A DNA stretch of 64,000 nt from Chryseobacterium daecheongense. Lineage in GTDB: Bacteria; Bacteroidota; Bacteroidia; Flavobacteriales; Weeksellaceae. Every line of letters begins with the position of its first letter. Within the stretch, counting starts at the first letter, position 1. The stretch covers positions 4,340,001-4,404,000 of the forward strand of contig CP115858.1 of the NCBI GenBank assembly GCA_027920525.1, in the 5' to 3' direction. Made by a program: the position numbers and the translations under genes. The notes beneath the pieces were generated by a model, which made no database searches, had not been told where the DNA came from, and saw nothing but the letters and a program-made list of their open reading frames with translations. This document shows, one piece after another, positions 17,722 through 26,123 of this stretch.

Positions 17722-18819
17722 ATGGAAATAGAAGCAGGATTGGTATTACGCCAGGGAACAGAGGTAGAAGTAACAAAACTTATTTTAGACGAACCTTTGG
17801 ATAATGAGGTATTGGTAAAGATGGTTTCTGCAGGAATCTGTAGAACTGATATTGATGTCATGGAACAGTATATCGAGACCCCTTTACCTGCAGTATTAGG
17901 TCATGAAGGAGCCGGTGTTGTTGTCAAAGTTGGAAAAGATGTTACAAAGGTAAAAGAAGGAGATCATGTTGTATTATCATTAAGCTCCTGTGGACAATGT
18001 GAAAAATGCAAATCTGGATTACCATCTTATTGTATAAAACACGTAGCTCTTAATTTTGGAGGAAGTCGTGTTGATGGATCTGTATGTCTGCATTGTTCAG
18101 ATGGAAATGCTGTACATAGCCATTTCTTTGGACAATCTTCTCATTCCTCATATTCTGTAGTAAATGAAACTTCAGTAATTAAGGTATCGAAGAATGCTGA
18201 CTTACGATACTTAGCTCCATTTGCTTGTGGAATTATGACAGGAGCAGGAGGTATTTTAAATACACTAAAGCCTGAAGCGGGAAGTTCCATAGTTATATAT
18301 GGAATGGGAGCAGTGGGATTAAGTGCTGTAATGGCCGCGAAAATTGCAGGGTGTAGTACTGTTATTGCTGTAGATATTAGTGAAAATAGGCTTCATCTAG
18401 CATTGGAGATGGGGGCAACACATACCTTTAATGGGAATGATAAAGCATTACAAGAACAAATATCAGCCGTTACAAATGGGGGGGCAGATTATGCATTTGA
18501 ATCCTCAGGTGTTAAAAAAGTGATGAACTCAGCTTTGGACACAATAAAGGAGAATGGTACTATGATTCTTACGGGAGTCTTACCTCAAGGAGAAACGGTT
18601 GCTTTTGATGCCTGGAACCTGGTAAGAGGACGTACAATAAAAGGAAGTATTATGGGAGACTGTGTTCCTGAGATTTTTATTCCTAAGCTAATTAGTTTTT
18701 ATGAAGAGGGTCGTTTTCCAGTAGATAAAATGATGAAATTCTTTAGTTTGAAAGATTTTAATGCTGCAATAAAAGAAAGTCTCTCTGGAGAAACTATTAA
18801 AGCAGTAATTACGTTTTAA
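17722..18819 (+). CDS. Zinc-dependent alcohol dehydrogenase (MDR family, aryl-alcohol type)
   Basis: A 365-residue medium-chain dehydrogenase. The catalytic zinc ligands are Cys40 and His61-Glu62 (GHEGAG), with a third Cys near 167 (APFACGIMTGAG). Four structural-zinc cysteines are at 90, 93, 96 and 104. The Rossmann motif GMGAVG is near 193-198, followed by an acidic residue (VIAVD) that favours NAD(H). The three extra features PYCIKH-like loop, FFGQSSHSSYS and ACG..TGAG match aryl- or benzyl-alcohol dehydrogenases and class III-like enzymes, so it probably interconverts an alcohol and aldehyde in the cytoplasm. It stands alone behind a CTTAAG promoter, the same control as the two GMC oxidoreductase genes. 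Confidence 0.9.
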   Translation: MEIEAGLVLRQGTEVEVTKLILDEPLDNEVLVKMVSAGICRTDIDVMEQYIETPLPAVLGHEGAGVVVKVGKDVTKVKEGDHVVLSLSSCGQCEKCKSGLPSYCIKHVALNFGGSRVDGSVCLHCSDGNAVHSHFFGQSSHSSYSVVNETSVIKVSKNADLRYLAPFACGIMTGAGGILNTLKPEAGSSIVIYGMGAVGLSAVMAAKIAGCSTVIAVDISENRLHLALEMGATHTFNGNDKALQEQISAVTNGGADYAFESSGVKKVMNSALDTIKENGTMILTGVLPQGETVAFDAWNLVRGRTIKGSIMGDCVPEIFIPKLISFYEEGRFPVDKMMKFFSLKDFNAAIKESLSGETIKAVITF

Positions 18820-18950
18820 TATTTTATTATTCAATGAGAACTTGGAATAGTTCAGTTCTGATTGAATTCTTTTTGATTATCGGCATGTAAATATCCAAAA
18901 ACAATTAAAATATTAATAAATAGTGAGGTAAGGCAATACAAGGGTGATTT

Positions 18951-18994
18951 ATTAATATTTCTTAAGATGAATGATAGTTTTTTGCTTTACCTTG
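18951..18994 (+). promoter_or_regulatory. CTTAAG-type promoter without a coding gene
   Basis: Distal half ATTAAT (18951-18956), proximal half CTTAAG (18961-18966), then 21 bases and TACCTTG (18988-18994), one T short of the consensus. It points to a region with no ORF but with a strong terminator at 19187-19216. Confidence 0.5.
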
Positions 18995-18999
18995 TAGAT

Positions 19000-19216
19000 A
19001 TATTAAAGAGACATATGTTGATTGTCAATTAATAAAATGACTGATTGCAAAAACTAAAACGCAGTAAAATTTTCTGAACATTTATAATTTCAATTGATAT
19101 TTTCGTAGAGATTAAATTATTTTGATCTCATCATTTTGTTTTTCGGTTCATATAAAGTAGGACACATTTCTACAAATTTGGTGATGTGGTGTGATTTTTT
19201 AGTCACACCATTTTTT
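19000..19216 (+). ncRNA. Candidate short transcript, about 215 nt, no ORF
   Basis: The interval starts just after a CTTAAG-type promoter and ends in a perfect 8-bp hairpin (TGGTGTGA 19187-19194, TCACACCA 19203-19210) followed by T6. ATG-initiated frames inside stop within six or seven codons. It could be a regulatory RNA, or the leader and terminator of a gene lost between them. The sequence gives no family match that I recognise. Confidence 0.35.
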
Positions 19217-19332
19217 GTGGAAAAAGATTATGTAATATAGGCTCCGTTTTTTCAATAAACAATATTACCCTCCACACTTTAAATGAGGAGATAGGAAACT
19301 TTCAAAGATTAAAAAGTGATTATTAAATAAAA

Positions 19333-20508
19333 TCAATATTGTTTATCGGAAACTACTTTATTTCTTAGGTTTGTCATCGGAGTTTCAAATGTTTTAAATA
19401 TAATAGCAGAAAGTACAATAGTGAGAGACCAATACAAGAAATAAAAAACAGGAATAATTATGTTATAATTTGTGGTAAAACTTGTCCAGGGAATACTCTT
19501 TAAAATCATATCTTTAACAAACGTCATATGTATTAAATACATTGAGTATGAGATTAAGCTTAGTATCGTAACTATGTTAGCTATTTTATATTTTACTTTT
19601 TCTAGATTTGAAAGAAATGGAAGTAATAGAAGTGTGCCAAAAGAAATTATGCTATATTCTAATACAACATTGTAAAGGCCTATTGGGCTGGGGAAAATAT
19701 TATTTATATATATATATCTATGAATAATAAATACTAAAAGGCCACATACAAATAATTTGGTAGCAGCCATTTTCCAGTATTTTGCATAATAATAATTAAT
19801 ATAGGCGCCTATGATTCCGTACATCATACTATCTAATCGATACACTACCTGATGATGAAAGTCTCCAGCCTTTATAAGAGTTCCATGCATATATGGATAA
19901 TAATACCTTAAAAAAGAAACAAAAGATAAAGTAAAAAAAGCAATAATTATAATGGAATTTTTAGGAGATAGTTTTAAAAGAACAATTAGTGAAAAAATAA
20001 GAAAAGGAATTATTAAATAAAACCATTCTTCTACACTTAGACTCCAGGATTCTGGAAAATATTCCGATGTTGGATAAAATAAATTTTGACAAAATAAATA
20101 GTAGCTTTTAATTTTGTTAAAACTGAAAGAAGGATCTTGTATGTTATAGCAAACTACAAGAATGGATAGGATTAGAAAGTAAGTAGGAAGAGTTCTAAAC
20201 CATCTTTTTATCCAAAAGTTCAGGAGTAGTTTAAAAGACGCTTTATTGGTTTCCAATTGTTTTATTAAAATCCCCCCAATCAAAAATCCACTTAACACAA
20301 AAAAAATACTAACACCATCAAATCGTATATAATTATGAATTTTTATTATTTTTTGTGGGAAGATAAATTTACCGTGATCAATAATCACAGTGATGATTGC
20401 AAAGCATCTTAAAATATCTAATCCGAAAATCCTGTGATGGTTAAGTTCTTTACTAAAAATAGAAAATAGGCGCTCAAGGAGTGCTTTGCTTTTTAAAGGA
20501 AAAATCAT
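19333..20508 (-). CDS. Acyltransferase 3 family membrane protein
   Basis: A 391-residue polytopic protein of the acyltransferase-3 (OafA/NodX-type) family. The catalytic-type motif near the N-terminus is GLDILRCFAIITVIIDHG, with the family's conserved His, and R/GVSIFFVLSGFLIGG follows at about residues 60-75. About ten hydrophobic helices span the rest. A W-S-L-S-V-E-E-W-F-Y segment is present, another family hallmark. Such enzymes O-acetylate or otherwise acylate surface sugars in the inner membrane. It is on its own and divergent from the 52-aa ORF at 20698. No promoter box of the two motif classes was seen on its strand. Confidence 0.9.
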   Translation of the reverse strand: MIFPLKSKALLERLFSIFSKELNHHRIFGLDILRCFAIITVIIDHGKFIFPQKIIKIHNYIRFDGVSIFFVLSGFLIGGILIKQLETNKASFKLLLNFWIKRWFRTLPTYFLILSILVVCYNIQDPSFSFNKIKSYYLFCQNLFYPTSEYFPESWSLSVEEWFYLIIPFLIFSLIVLLKLSPKNSIIIIAFFTLSFVSFLRYYYPYMHGTLIKAGDFHHQVVYRLDSMMYGIIGAYINYYYAKYWKMAATKLFVCGLLVFIIHRYIYINNIFPSPIGLYNVVLEYSIISFGTLLLLPFLSNLEKVKYKIANIVTILSLISYSMYLIHMTFVKDMILKSIPWTSFTTNYNIIIPVFYFLYWSLTIVLSAIIFKTFETPMTNLRNKVVSDKQY

Positions 20509-20582
20509 CTGTTTGTATTTTTTGTTAAAAATTATAAGGATAAATAAGGAAGTCCAATTTAAAAAACTAATAATAATTACCT

Positions 20583-20627
20583 CTTAAGATTTCTTAAGTA
20601 AACTGTGGTTGTTATCATTTAATTTTG
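20583..20627 (+). promoter_or_regulatory. CTTAAG-type promoter of a 52-aa ORF
   Basis: CTTAAG 20583-20588 and 20593-20598 (spacer ATTT), exactly 21 bases, then TAATTTTG 20620-20627. The only downstream ORF is 20698-20856. It also lies about 75 bases upstream (on the other strand) of the acyltransferase start. Confidence 0.65.
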
Positions 20628-20697
20628 TAAGACAATTCTTTCTTTTCTTAGAATGCTGTAGAAAACTATAGTTATAGTAATAATTTAGATAATTTCG

Positions 20698-20856
20698 ATG
20701 AGATTTACTGGAACTAAAAATAAAAAAAGACAAAAGAAAAAAACAGAAGCAATATCAGCACAACTTTCATCATGGGGATATTTTAAGCGAAGTATTTTTA
20801 TTAGCCTGGCTCGGCTTTTTTCTATATATAAAACCAATCGTAGAAAAGATATGTAG
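20698..20856 (+). CDS. Possible small basic protein (52 aa)
   Basis: ATG 20698 to TAG 20854-20856. The first 17 residues are almost all Lys, Arg, Gln or Thr (MRFTGTKNKKRQKKKTE). A possibly amphipathic hydrophobic stretch follows (FKRSIFISLARLFSIY), then a basic tail. It has a well-formed CTTAAG promoter with a leader of about 65 bases. No family is recognised. It might instead be the chance ORF left in a decayed gene; the 380 bases after it hold no gene. Confidence 0.4.
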   Translation: MRFTGTKNKKRQKKKTEAISAQLSSWGYFKRSIFISLARLFSIYKTNRRKDM

Positions 20857-21239
20857 TAGGTTTATCATATTTACCATACTATTTCCTAAACTATTCTATG
20901 AAGGAATATGGAACCATTTCCATTGTTTCTATCATTGTTAAACGAATAATATTAGATAGAACATTATATTTCAGATGATTTGAAATTAATTAGCAGTATT
21001 AATTTGAGAAATAAGGATATTAATGGATAATAAAATATAGTTTTTGTTGAGACGCAACGAGTATAGGCAATAATTTTTTAAATTGATTTTAGGTAGTGAG
21101 TATATTTCCGCTGTTTGTTTAAAGCAGTGGAAATTACTGACGAATATTATTGTTTAAAAAGCGTCTGGGCTATTAAAGCTTATAAATAATGTGGTAATTT
21201 ATTAATATACCCTTGAACTTAAAAAGTTATTTTGCTATA
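20857..21239. other. Intergenic stretch without recognisable gene
   Basis: AT-rich. A hairpin of about 9 bp (TTTCCGCTG with CAGTGGAAA, about 21104-21137) is present but lacks a T run. Nothing else was seen. Confidence 0.6.
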
Positions 21240-22090
21240 ATCTGTAATAATAAATAAATGTATTTCCTGTTATTGTGAGTTTGTTTGACTTTACATTATT
21301 CTGTTATACTAAATAATAGGTTTTCTTACTTGTACGATAATTGTTAAGGATTTCTCTTCTTAAGAAATCTTAAGAATAAGTAGACTGTATTATTGTAGTT
21401 TTGCAAATGATATTACATAGTAGTGACTAAGGATAATTTTTTTGATAAATATGGGAGGGGAATTTTCTAATTGATAGTGCAACAAATTGCAGCAGTGGGA
21501 CAAGTTTTGAAATACATTATTTCTGGCTGCTGCGAGGAAACGTAGTTTTGGTACGCTGAATAGTTTCCTCCAGGATAGAGGGAGCGTTGGAGGATATCAG
21601 ACTTCTTTTCTGAGTTTTTTAGTTTAGTTTTTATTTCGAATGGCTCTGTGGGTATAAATACAGAGTCATTGGTACCCTTCCCACCCGTTGTATTAAGGAA
21701 TAGGTTTTCATTTTCATATTAAGCAAACCCTTAGTGGCTTTTGTCACTAAGGGTTTTTTATTATTTTATATCCCTATGTGGAGATAAGTGTGATTTTTTT
21801 ATGTTTTATACTAGTTGAGCTTTGTTTATATCCTGTTTTTAAATCCGTTTGCGGGTTTATAGGATTTTGTTTTTCAAGATTTACAGATCATAATTTTTTA
21901 ATATATGAAAATGATAGTATTAATTTTTGGACTTATTTTTTATCTTGATTGGAAAGAGCTTAATACTTCTGGACATTGTCTGGGGTGATCACTTACTAGA
22001 TAGATCACTATACCACGAATTTTCTGCATAATGCTAAAGGTTTTTCACGTAATTTTCAACTATAAACCAAGATAAAGAGCCCAGGGTAGT
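21240..22090 (+). pseudogene. Decayed cassette (promoter, FISUMP tail, start of thioredoxin-like gene)
   Basis: The region keeps a cassette promoter (CTTAAG 21359-21364 and 21369-21374, 21 bases, TAGTTTTG 21396-21403). It then jumps straight to the FISUMP C-terminal part (from about 21485; readable 'FGNTLFL' and 'RGSVGGYQ'). The conserved terminator hairpin (21725-21760) follows, then a signal-peptide start of the thioredoxin-like gene (ATG near 21905) fused to its 'LDW..LNTSGH' middle. Large internal deletions and frameshifts have removed the rest. After the 'LFL' anchor its sequence differs completely from the three intact cassettes, as expected for a variable region. Confidence 0.75.
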
Positions 22091-22148
22091 AGAAGAAAAG
22101 TAAAATTTTGTGGAATGGCAAAATCTATAAAAGGTTTACTTTAATAGA

Positions 22149-22700
22149 TTAAACTGATTTGATTAATCGGTAAATAGTAGCCGGATGAACATCGAATAAT
22201 TTGGCTACTTCAGGAGCTGTTTTTCTTCCCGATTGGACAAGATGTTTTATTTCTTTTCTTTGAACTTCCTTTAGTTTGGGTTTTCTTCCTCCAATCCTTC
22301 CTTCTTTTCTGGCGTGCTCAAGTCCTTTTTTAGTACGTTCTTTTAGCATTTCTCTTTCAAATTCTGCAAAAATTCCAACCATCTGCATCATCATTCTTCC
22401 TGAATATGTAGTAGTGTCAATAGATTCTGTCAAGCTTCGGAATCCTGATTTTTTTTCTTCAATCTGCTCTATCAAGAAGAGAAGATCTTTCAGTGATCGG
22501 GAAAGTCTGTCCAGCTTCCAGACAATAACAATGTCGTCCTTGCGAAGATGGTTGAGAAGCTCTTTAAGTTTCGGGCGATCCCATCTTCCACCAGAAGTCT
22601 TTTCCTCAAAGATAAGTTCACAACCTACTTTTCTCAAAGCTTCAATCTGAACTGAACTATTTTGCTCCTGAGTGGAGACTCTAGCATATCCTATTAACAT
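22149..22700 (-). CDS. Serine recombinase (resolvase/invertase, Pin-Hin type)
   Basis: A 183-residue site-specific recombinase. The resolvase N-terminal domain starts MLIGYARVST, with catalytic Ser9. Arg residues sit in VWKLDRLSRSL (about 60-70). The E-helix FAEFEREMLKERTKKGL links to a C-terminal HTH (RKTAPEVAKLFDVHPATIYRLI, about 158-182) like that of Hin and Pin. Such enzymes invert or resolve DNA between short sites. It lies next to a decayed cassette and upstream of an intact one, but I found no clear pair of inverted crossover sites. It is followed (upstream on its strand) by the toxin-antitoxin pair with a 10-base gap, so the three genes may be one transcript. Confidence 0.92.
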   Translation of the reverse strand: MLIGYARVSTQEQNSSVQIEALRKVGCELIFEEKTSGGRWDRPKLKELLNHLRKDDIVIVWKLDRLSRSLKDLLFLIEQIEEKKSGFRSLTESIDTTTYSGRMMMQMVGIFAEFEREMLKERTKKGLEHARKEGRIGGRKPKLKEVQRKEIKHLVQSGRKTAPEVAKLFDVHPATIYRLIKSV

Positions 22701-22710
22701 AGATTCTATT

Positions 22711-23007
22711 TTATAACTCTAAATCTTGTGGGTTTTTATGTCCGTCCCAGAAAGAAAGAATTTGAATTGTTTTGTTATTAACCCTATAAAAAATTAAAAA
22801 CTTTCTAAGGACAACCACATAACGGACATCTGGAATCTCAAAAACTTCCTGCCCTGCGTAAGGATTGTTGGCAATGTAATCTTCTTTTTCAGAAACCTGT
22901 TTTACTATCTTTTTTGAATACGTGGCAGACTTATTATGGTTAATCCAAAACTCCAACGCTTCCAGATATAAATGCTCCGCTTTCTGAGTCCATTCTATTT
23001 CGAACAT
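22711..23007 (-). CDS. ParE/RelE-family toxin
   Basis: A 98-residue protein with the ParE-like layout: EWTQKAEHLYLEALEFW at the N-terminus, NPYAGQEVFEIPDVRYVVVLRKFLIFYRV in the centre and IQILSFWDGHKNP at the end. The family inhibits DNA gyrase (ParE) or cleaves mRNA at the ribosome (RelE); the hydrophobic VLRKFLIFYRV segment fits ParE slightly better. Its start overlaps the end of the antitoxin gene by 13 bases, typical of type II modules. Confidence 0.85.
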   Translation of the reverse strand: MFEIEWTQKAEHLYLEALEFWINHNKSATYSKKIVKQVSEKEDYIANNPYAGQEVFEIPDVRYVVVLRKFLIFYRVNNKTIQILSFWDGHKNPQDLEL

Positions 23008-23213
23008 AAGGCTGCTGCTTTTTTTCTTACTTCATCACTTGAAATAAGCCTTCCCTCTTTTGCATCTTTTATGCCTTCTAATACAGATTGTTTTATTTCT
23101 TCGGAAATTATAATGTCTTCCTGGCTTTTAAAACGGATTTTCATTTCTTCTAAAAAAGCTTCAATAATGGAGAACTGTTTGGGGTTATCGGGGTAAATAA
23201 CAATACTTTTCAT
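22995..23213 (-). CDS. Antitoxin of ParE/RelE pair
   Basis: A 72-residue protein if started at ATG 23211-23213 (MKSIVIYPDNPKQFSII...). The longer open frame to 23336 has no fitting promoter position, and a -7 box (TATCTTTG, minus strand, 23230-23237) lies between the two starts, so I prefer the shorter one. The C-terminal SEEIKQSVLEGIKDAKEGRLISSDEVRKKAAALCSK is typical of the toxin-binding helix of ParD/RelB-like antitoxins. Confidence 0.8.
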   Translation of the reverse strand: MKSIVIYPDNPKQFSIIEAFLEEMKIRFKSQEDIIISEEIKQSVLEGIKDAKEGRLISSDEVRKKAAALCSK

Positions 23214-23229
23214 GATAAGATTATTTATA

Positions 23230-23278
23230 CAAAGATAAAAATTTTGCATAAACATATCGCAAAATATTTTTATTTTGC
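23230..23278 (-). promoter_or_regulatory. Toxin-antitoxin promoter and operator
   Basis: A TATCTTTG box on the minus strand (23230-23237) is preceded by an inverted repeat, GCAAAAT 23259-23265 and ATTTTGC 23272-23278. A further ATTTTGC lies at 23241-23247. This is the usual place for autorepression by an antitoxin-toxin complex. Confidence 0.6.
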
Positions 23279-23359
23279 AATACTTTTTTGCGACTGCAAA
23301 ATTAATGCTTCTCGAGCATTTTGAGCTTTGTTGCAAAAAGGATCGTTTGTGCGAAGAAT

Positions 23360-23488
23360 AATTTGAATTATCCTTTAAGAAAAATACTATCTGAGAAAGA
23401 GAAAGAAAAGTTAATTGAGTCCTTTCTAAGAAAAGATTTAATAAATCAGTATACTTTTACGGAGTTTAATATTATAATTATTGACTAA
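23360..23488 (+). pseudogene. C-terminal gene fragment
   Basis: An open stretch without start codon reads NNLNYPLRKILSEKEKEKL and continues to IIID before a stop at about 23488. It looks like the tail of a real protein. Cassette M begins only 12 bases later. The origin is not recognised. Confidence 0.35.
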
Positions 23489-23650
23489 ATATTAACTTTA
23501 AAAGAACTTATTTTGGAATAATTGTAATAATGAATAAAATTTATTTCCTGAATTTGTGATTTGATATGGATTTTATTTAACTTTACATTATTCTGTTATG
23601 AAAAATAATGGGTTTTCTTAATTGTACTATAATTGTTAATGATTTCTGTT

Positions 23651-23695
23651 CTTAAGAAATCTTAAGAGTATTTGAGCTGTATCGTTGTAATTTTG
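23651..23695 (+). promoter_or_regulatory. Cassette M promoter (CTTAAG type)
   Basis: CTTAAG 23651-23656 and 23661-23666 (spacer AAAT), 21 bases, then TAATTTTG 23688-23695. It differs from copy A by one base between operator and box (A to T), leaving the spacing unchanged. Confidence 0.7.
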
Positions 23696-23938
23696 CAAAA
23701 GATATTACATAGTAGTGACTAAGGATATTTTTTTTGATCAATATGGGAAGGGTAATTTTTTCAAGTTCATTTTGATCTTAGATAGTTCTAATGCGATTAT
23801 TCATTAAAATAATAATAATCATAGTCACAAAAGCTTAAAATTACATCTATAGAAAAATCTTAATTCTAAAAAAGTTAGGTCTTTTCTATACACTTATTAT
23901 TATATAATAGCAACTTATAATTTAATAAATTATCACAG

Positions 23939-25921
23939 ATGAGAAAAACACTATTACTAATTTTCGGATGCTTTTGTTGTATTGCTTTGAGCGGTCAGGT
24001 AGGCATCAATAATACGAATCCCAAGGCTACATTAGATGTAATGGCCAAAAACAGTGATGGGAGTAGCGCGGAGGGTCTTCTTGCCCCTCGTTTAACAGGC
24101 GATCAGATTCAATCAGGCAATTCCCGTTATGGTTTGGATCAGGCGGGAACTCTTATTTATGCCACTTCTGGAGTAAGTAGCCCAGATGCTGTAACTCAAA
24201 ATATTACCACTGCTGGTTATTATTACTTTGATGGTACTGCCTGGCAGGTTTTGGGAGGTAGTGCAGGAGTCTCTGATTATAATATTTATGATTCAGATGG
24301 ATCTCTTTCGGGTAATCGTCAGGTTGATTTGTCAGGAAAGAACCTTGGTTTTACAGGCGGTAATGTTGGTGTTGGAATTGCAGTAGCGGATGCTTCAGCA
24401 ATATTAGATGTAAGCAGTACGACGCAGGGTTTTGCTCCTCCTCGTGTTACCAAAGTACAAAGGGATAATATTGTATCCCCAGTTTCCGGTTTGATTGTTT
24501 ATTGTACAGATTGTGGAGTGGGTTCTACGGGTTGTTTATCCCTGAATTTGGGAACTCCTGGAGCACCTAACTGGAGCTGTGTAGGCTCTACAACATCTTC
24601 TACCGTGGTAACTTCCGAATGTACCGGTTTTTCAGGTACCTACACTTCGGGCTCAGCCTTATCAGGAGCCAGTTATAAAGTAACGGTAACGAATAATTCT
24701 TTTTCTTCTGCGACGATCAATTTTTCTTCGGGAGATTTGGTTTTAAGTGGTATTACAGGTCTAACGGTTGGTACTCCCACTTTTTCAGGAGGATCAGTAA
24801 GTGGGAGTAATGTTACTTTGACTTCTGGGCAGACAGTTGTTATAAGCTATCCTATTACGGGTACTCCGGGAGCCAATGGTACCCTTACGGGTGTCTGGAC
24901 AAAGCTTTCCCTTTCTTGTACGAGTAGCCAAATAGTAGGTAAGGGTACTGCCCGTTTTACTCTTCCTCAAAACCTGTATGTTGCTTCTGTGAATTTGGGA
25001 GGAACAGGAGATGTCCAGGGAGTTGTAGATAACGGATCTAATAAGCTTACGATTCAAGTCCCTTATACTGGAGGGAAAGGTAGTTATGACGCTTATACGA
25101 GCGCATGGATTTCCAATAATTCAGGAAGTGGCCAGGGAGGAGACACTAATAAGTTTAGGGTTTCTTATCCTGCGGGAACGTTTAGTAGTTCGGGAAGTAT
25201 TGCGGTGAGTATTGAGGTAGATGGGGATGGTAGTTTTAATGCCTTAAAGCTTCTTCCTGGAAATACTATGGTTTTGGGAACGCTTCCTTTTGCTCACAAT
25301 GGCATTTATGATGGCGATATCATCATCCATATTGTAACGTGTGGAGCATTTATAGCACCGGGAGTCTTTAAGGCGTTTATGTGTCATAATTTAGGGGCTG
25401 ATATGAATGCAGATCCCTTCCAACCTTCGGCCTCTATTCACGGAGCTAAATACCAATGGGGAGCTAAGACAGGCCAGGCAGGACGTTATATAAGCCAGGC
25501 GGATGATCAGGCTAATAGTGGTGCTATTGGAGGATGGATTAGTTCTCCGCTTCCTAATAACAGCTGGTCTGATACAACGAAGACTGCGCAGGATCCATGT
25601 CCTGTAGGATATAGGGTTCCTACAAATGACCAATGGCAGAAGGTGATTGCTAATAATAGCTTCACTACTACAGGGACCTGGACAAATAGCCCAACGAATT
25701 ACAGCAGTGGAGGCAAGTTTGGAAATACATTATTTCTGCCAGCCGCCGGCAGCCGTAACAACGTGAATGGAGCCCTGTTCAGCCGTGGCAACAACGGGTA
25801 CTATTGGAGCAGTACGCAGTACGCAAGTGCCTACGCCTACAACTTGAACTTTGGTAGCACCGGGGTGAATGTCATCACAAACCGTACAAACGGGTACAGT
25901 GTTCGTTGTATTCAGGAATAG
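23939..25921 (+). CDS. Secreted FISUMP-domain protein, cassette gene 1, copy M
   Basis: The 660-residue product is the same as those at 1774 and 39880, including the GC-rich variable-looking tail (25735-25918). If this tail were being diversified actively, the three copies should differ; identity implies recent copying, homogenisation by gene conversion, or an inactive diversification system. Signal peptide, Gly/Ser/Thr-rich middle and FISUMP C-terminus are as described for copy A. Confidence 0.85.
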   Translation: MRKTLLLIFGCFCCIALSGQVGINNTNPKATLDVMAKNSDGSSAEGLLAPRLTGDQIQSGNSRYGLDQAGTLIYATSGVSSPDAVTQNITTAGYYYFDGTAWQVLGGSAGVSDYNIYDSDGSLSGNRQVDLSGKNLGFTGGNVGVGIAVADASAILDVSSTTQGFAPPRVTKVQRDNIVSPVSGLIVYCTDCGVGSTGCLSLNLGTPGAPNWSCVGSTTSSTVVTSECTGFSGTYTSGSALSGASYKVTVTNNSFSSATINFSSGDLVLSGITGLTVGTPTFSGGSVSGSNVTLTSGQTVVISYPITGTPGANGTLTGVWTKLSLSCTSSQIVGKGTARFTLPQNLYVASVNLGGTGDVQGVVDNGSNKLTIQVPYTGGKGSYDAYTSAWISNNSGSGQGGDTNKFRVSYPAGTFSSSGSIAVSIEVDGDGSFNALKLLPGNTMVLGTLPFAHNGIYDGDIIIHIVTCGAFIAPGVFKAFMCHNLGADMNADPFQPSASIHGAKYQWGAKTGQAGRYISQADDQANSGAIGGWISSPLPNNSWSDTTKTAQDPCPVGYRVPTNDQWQKVIANNSFTTTGTWTNSPTNYSSGGKFGNTLFLPAAGSRNNVNGALFSRGNNGYYWSSTQYASAYAYNLNFGSTGVNVITNRTNGYSVRCIQE

Positions 25922-25943
25922 GTTTTCATTTTTCATATTAAGC

Positions 25944-25979
25944 AAATCCTTGGTGGCTTTTGCCACTAAGGTTTTTTTA
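25944..25979 (+). terminator. Terminator after FISUMP gene, copy M
   Basis: Same hairpin as at 3779, but with AAATCC in place of AAACCC on the left arm and one G fewer on the right arm, so the base of the stem is slightly weaker. Confidence 0.75.
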
Positions 25980-26123
25980 CTATTTAATGTCCCGGTTTAG
26001 GGATAAACTGGATTTTTCTTACCATACTTAACTTATAGTTGAGCTTTGTTTATCGTGTATTTTTAAGAATAGTCCGTGTTATAGATGTAGTTTATCAAAA
26101 TTTACAGATCATAATTTTTATCT

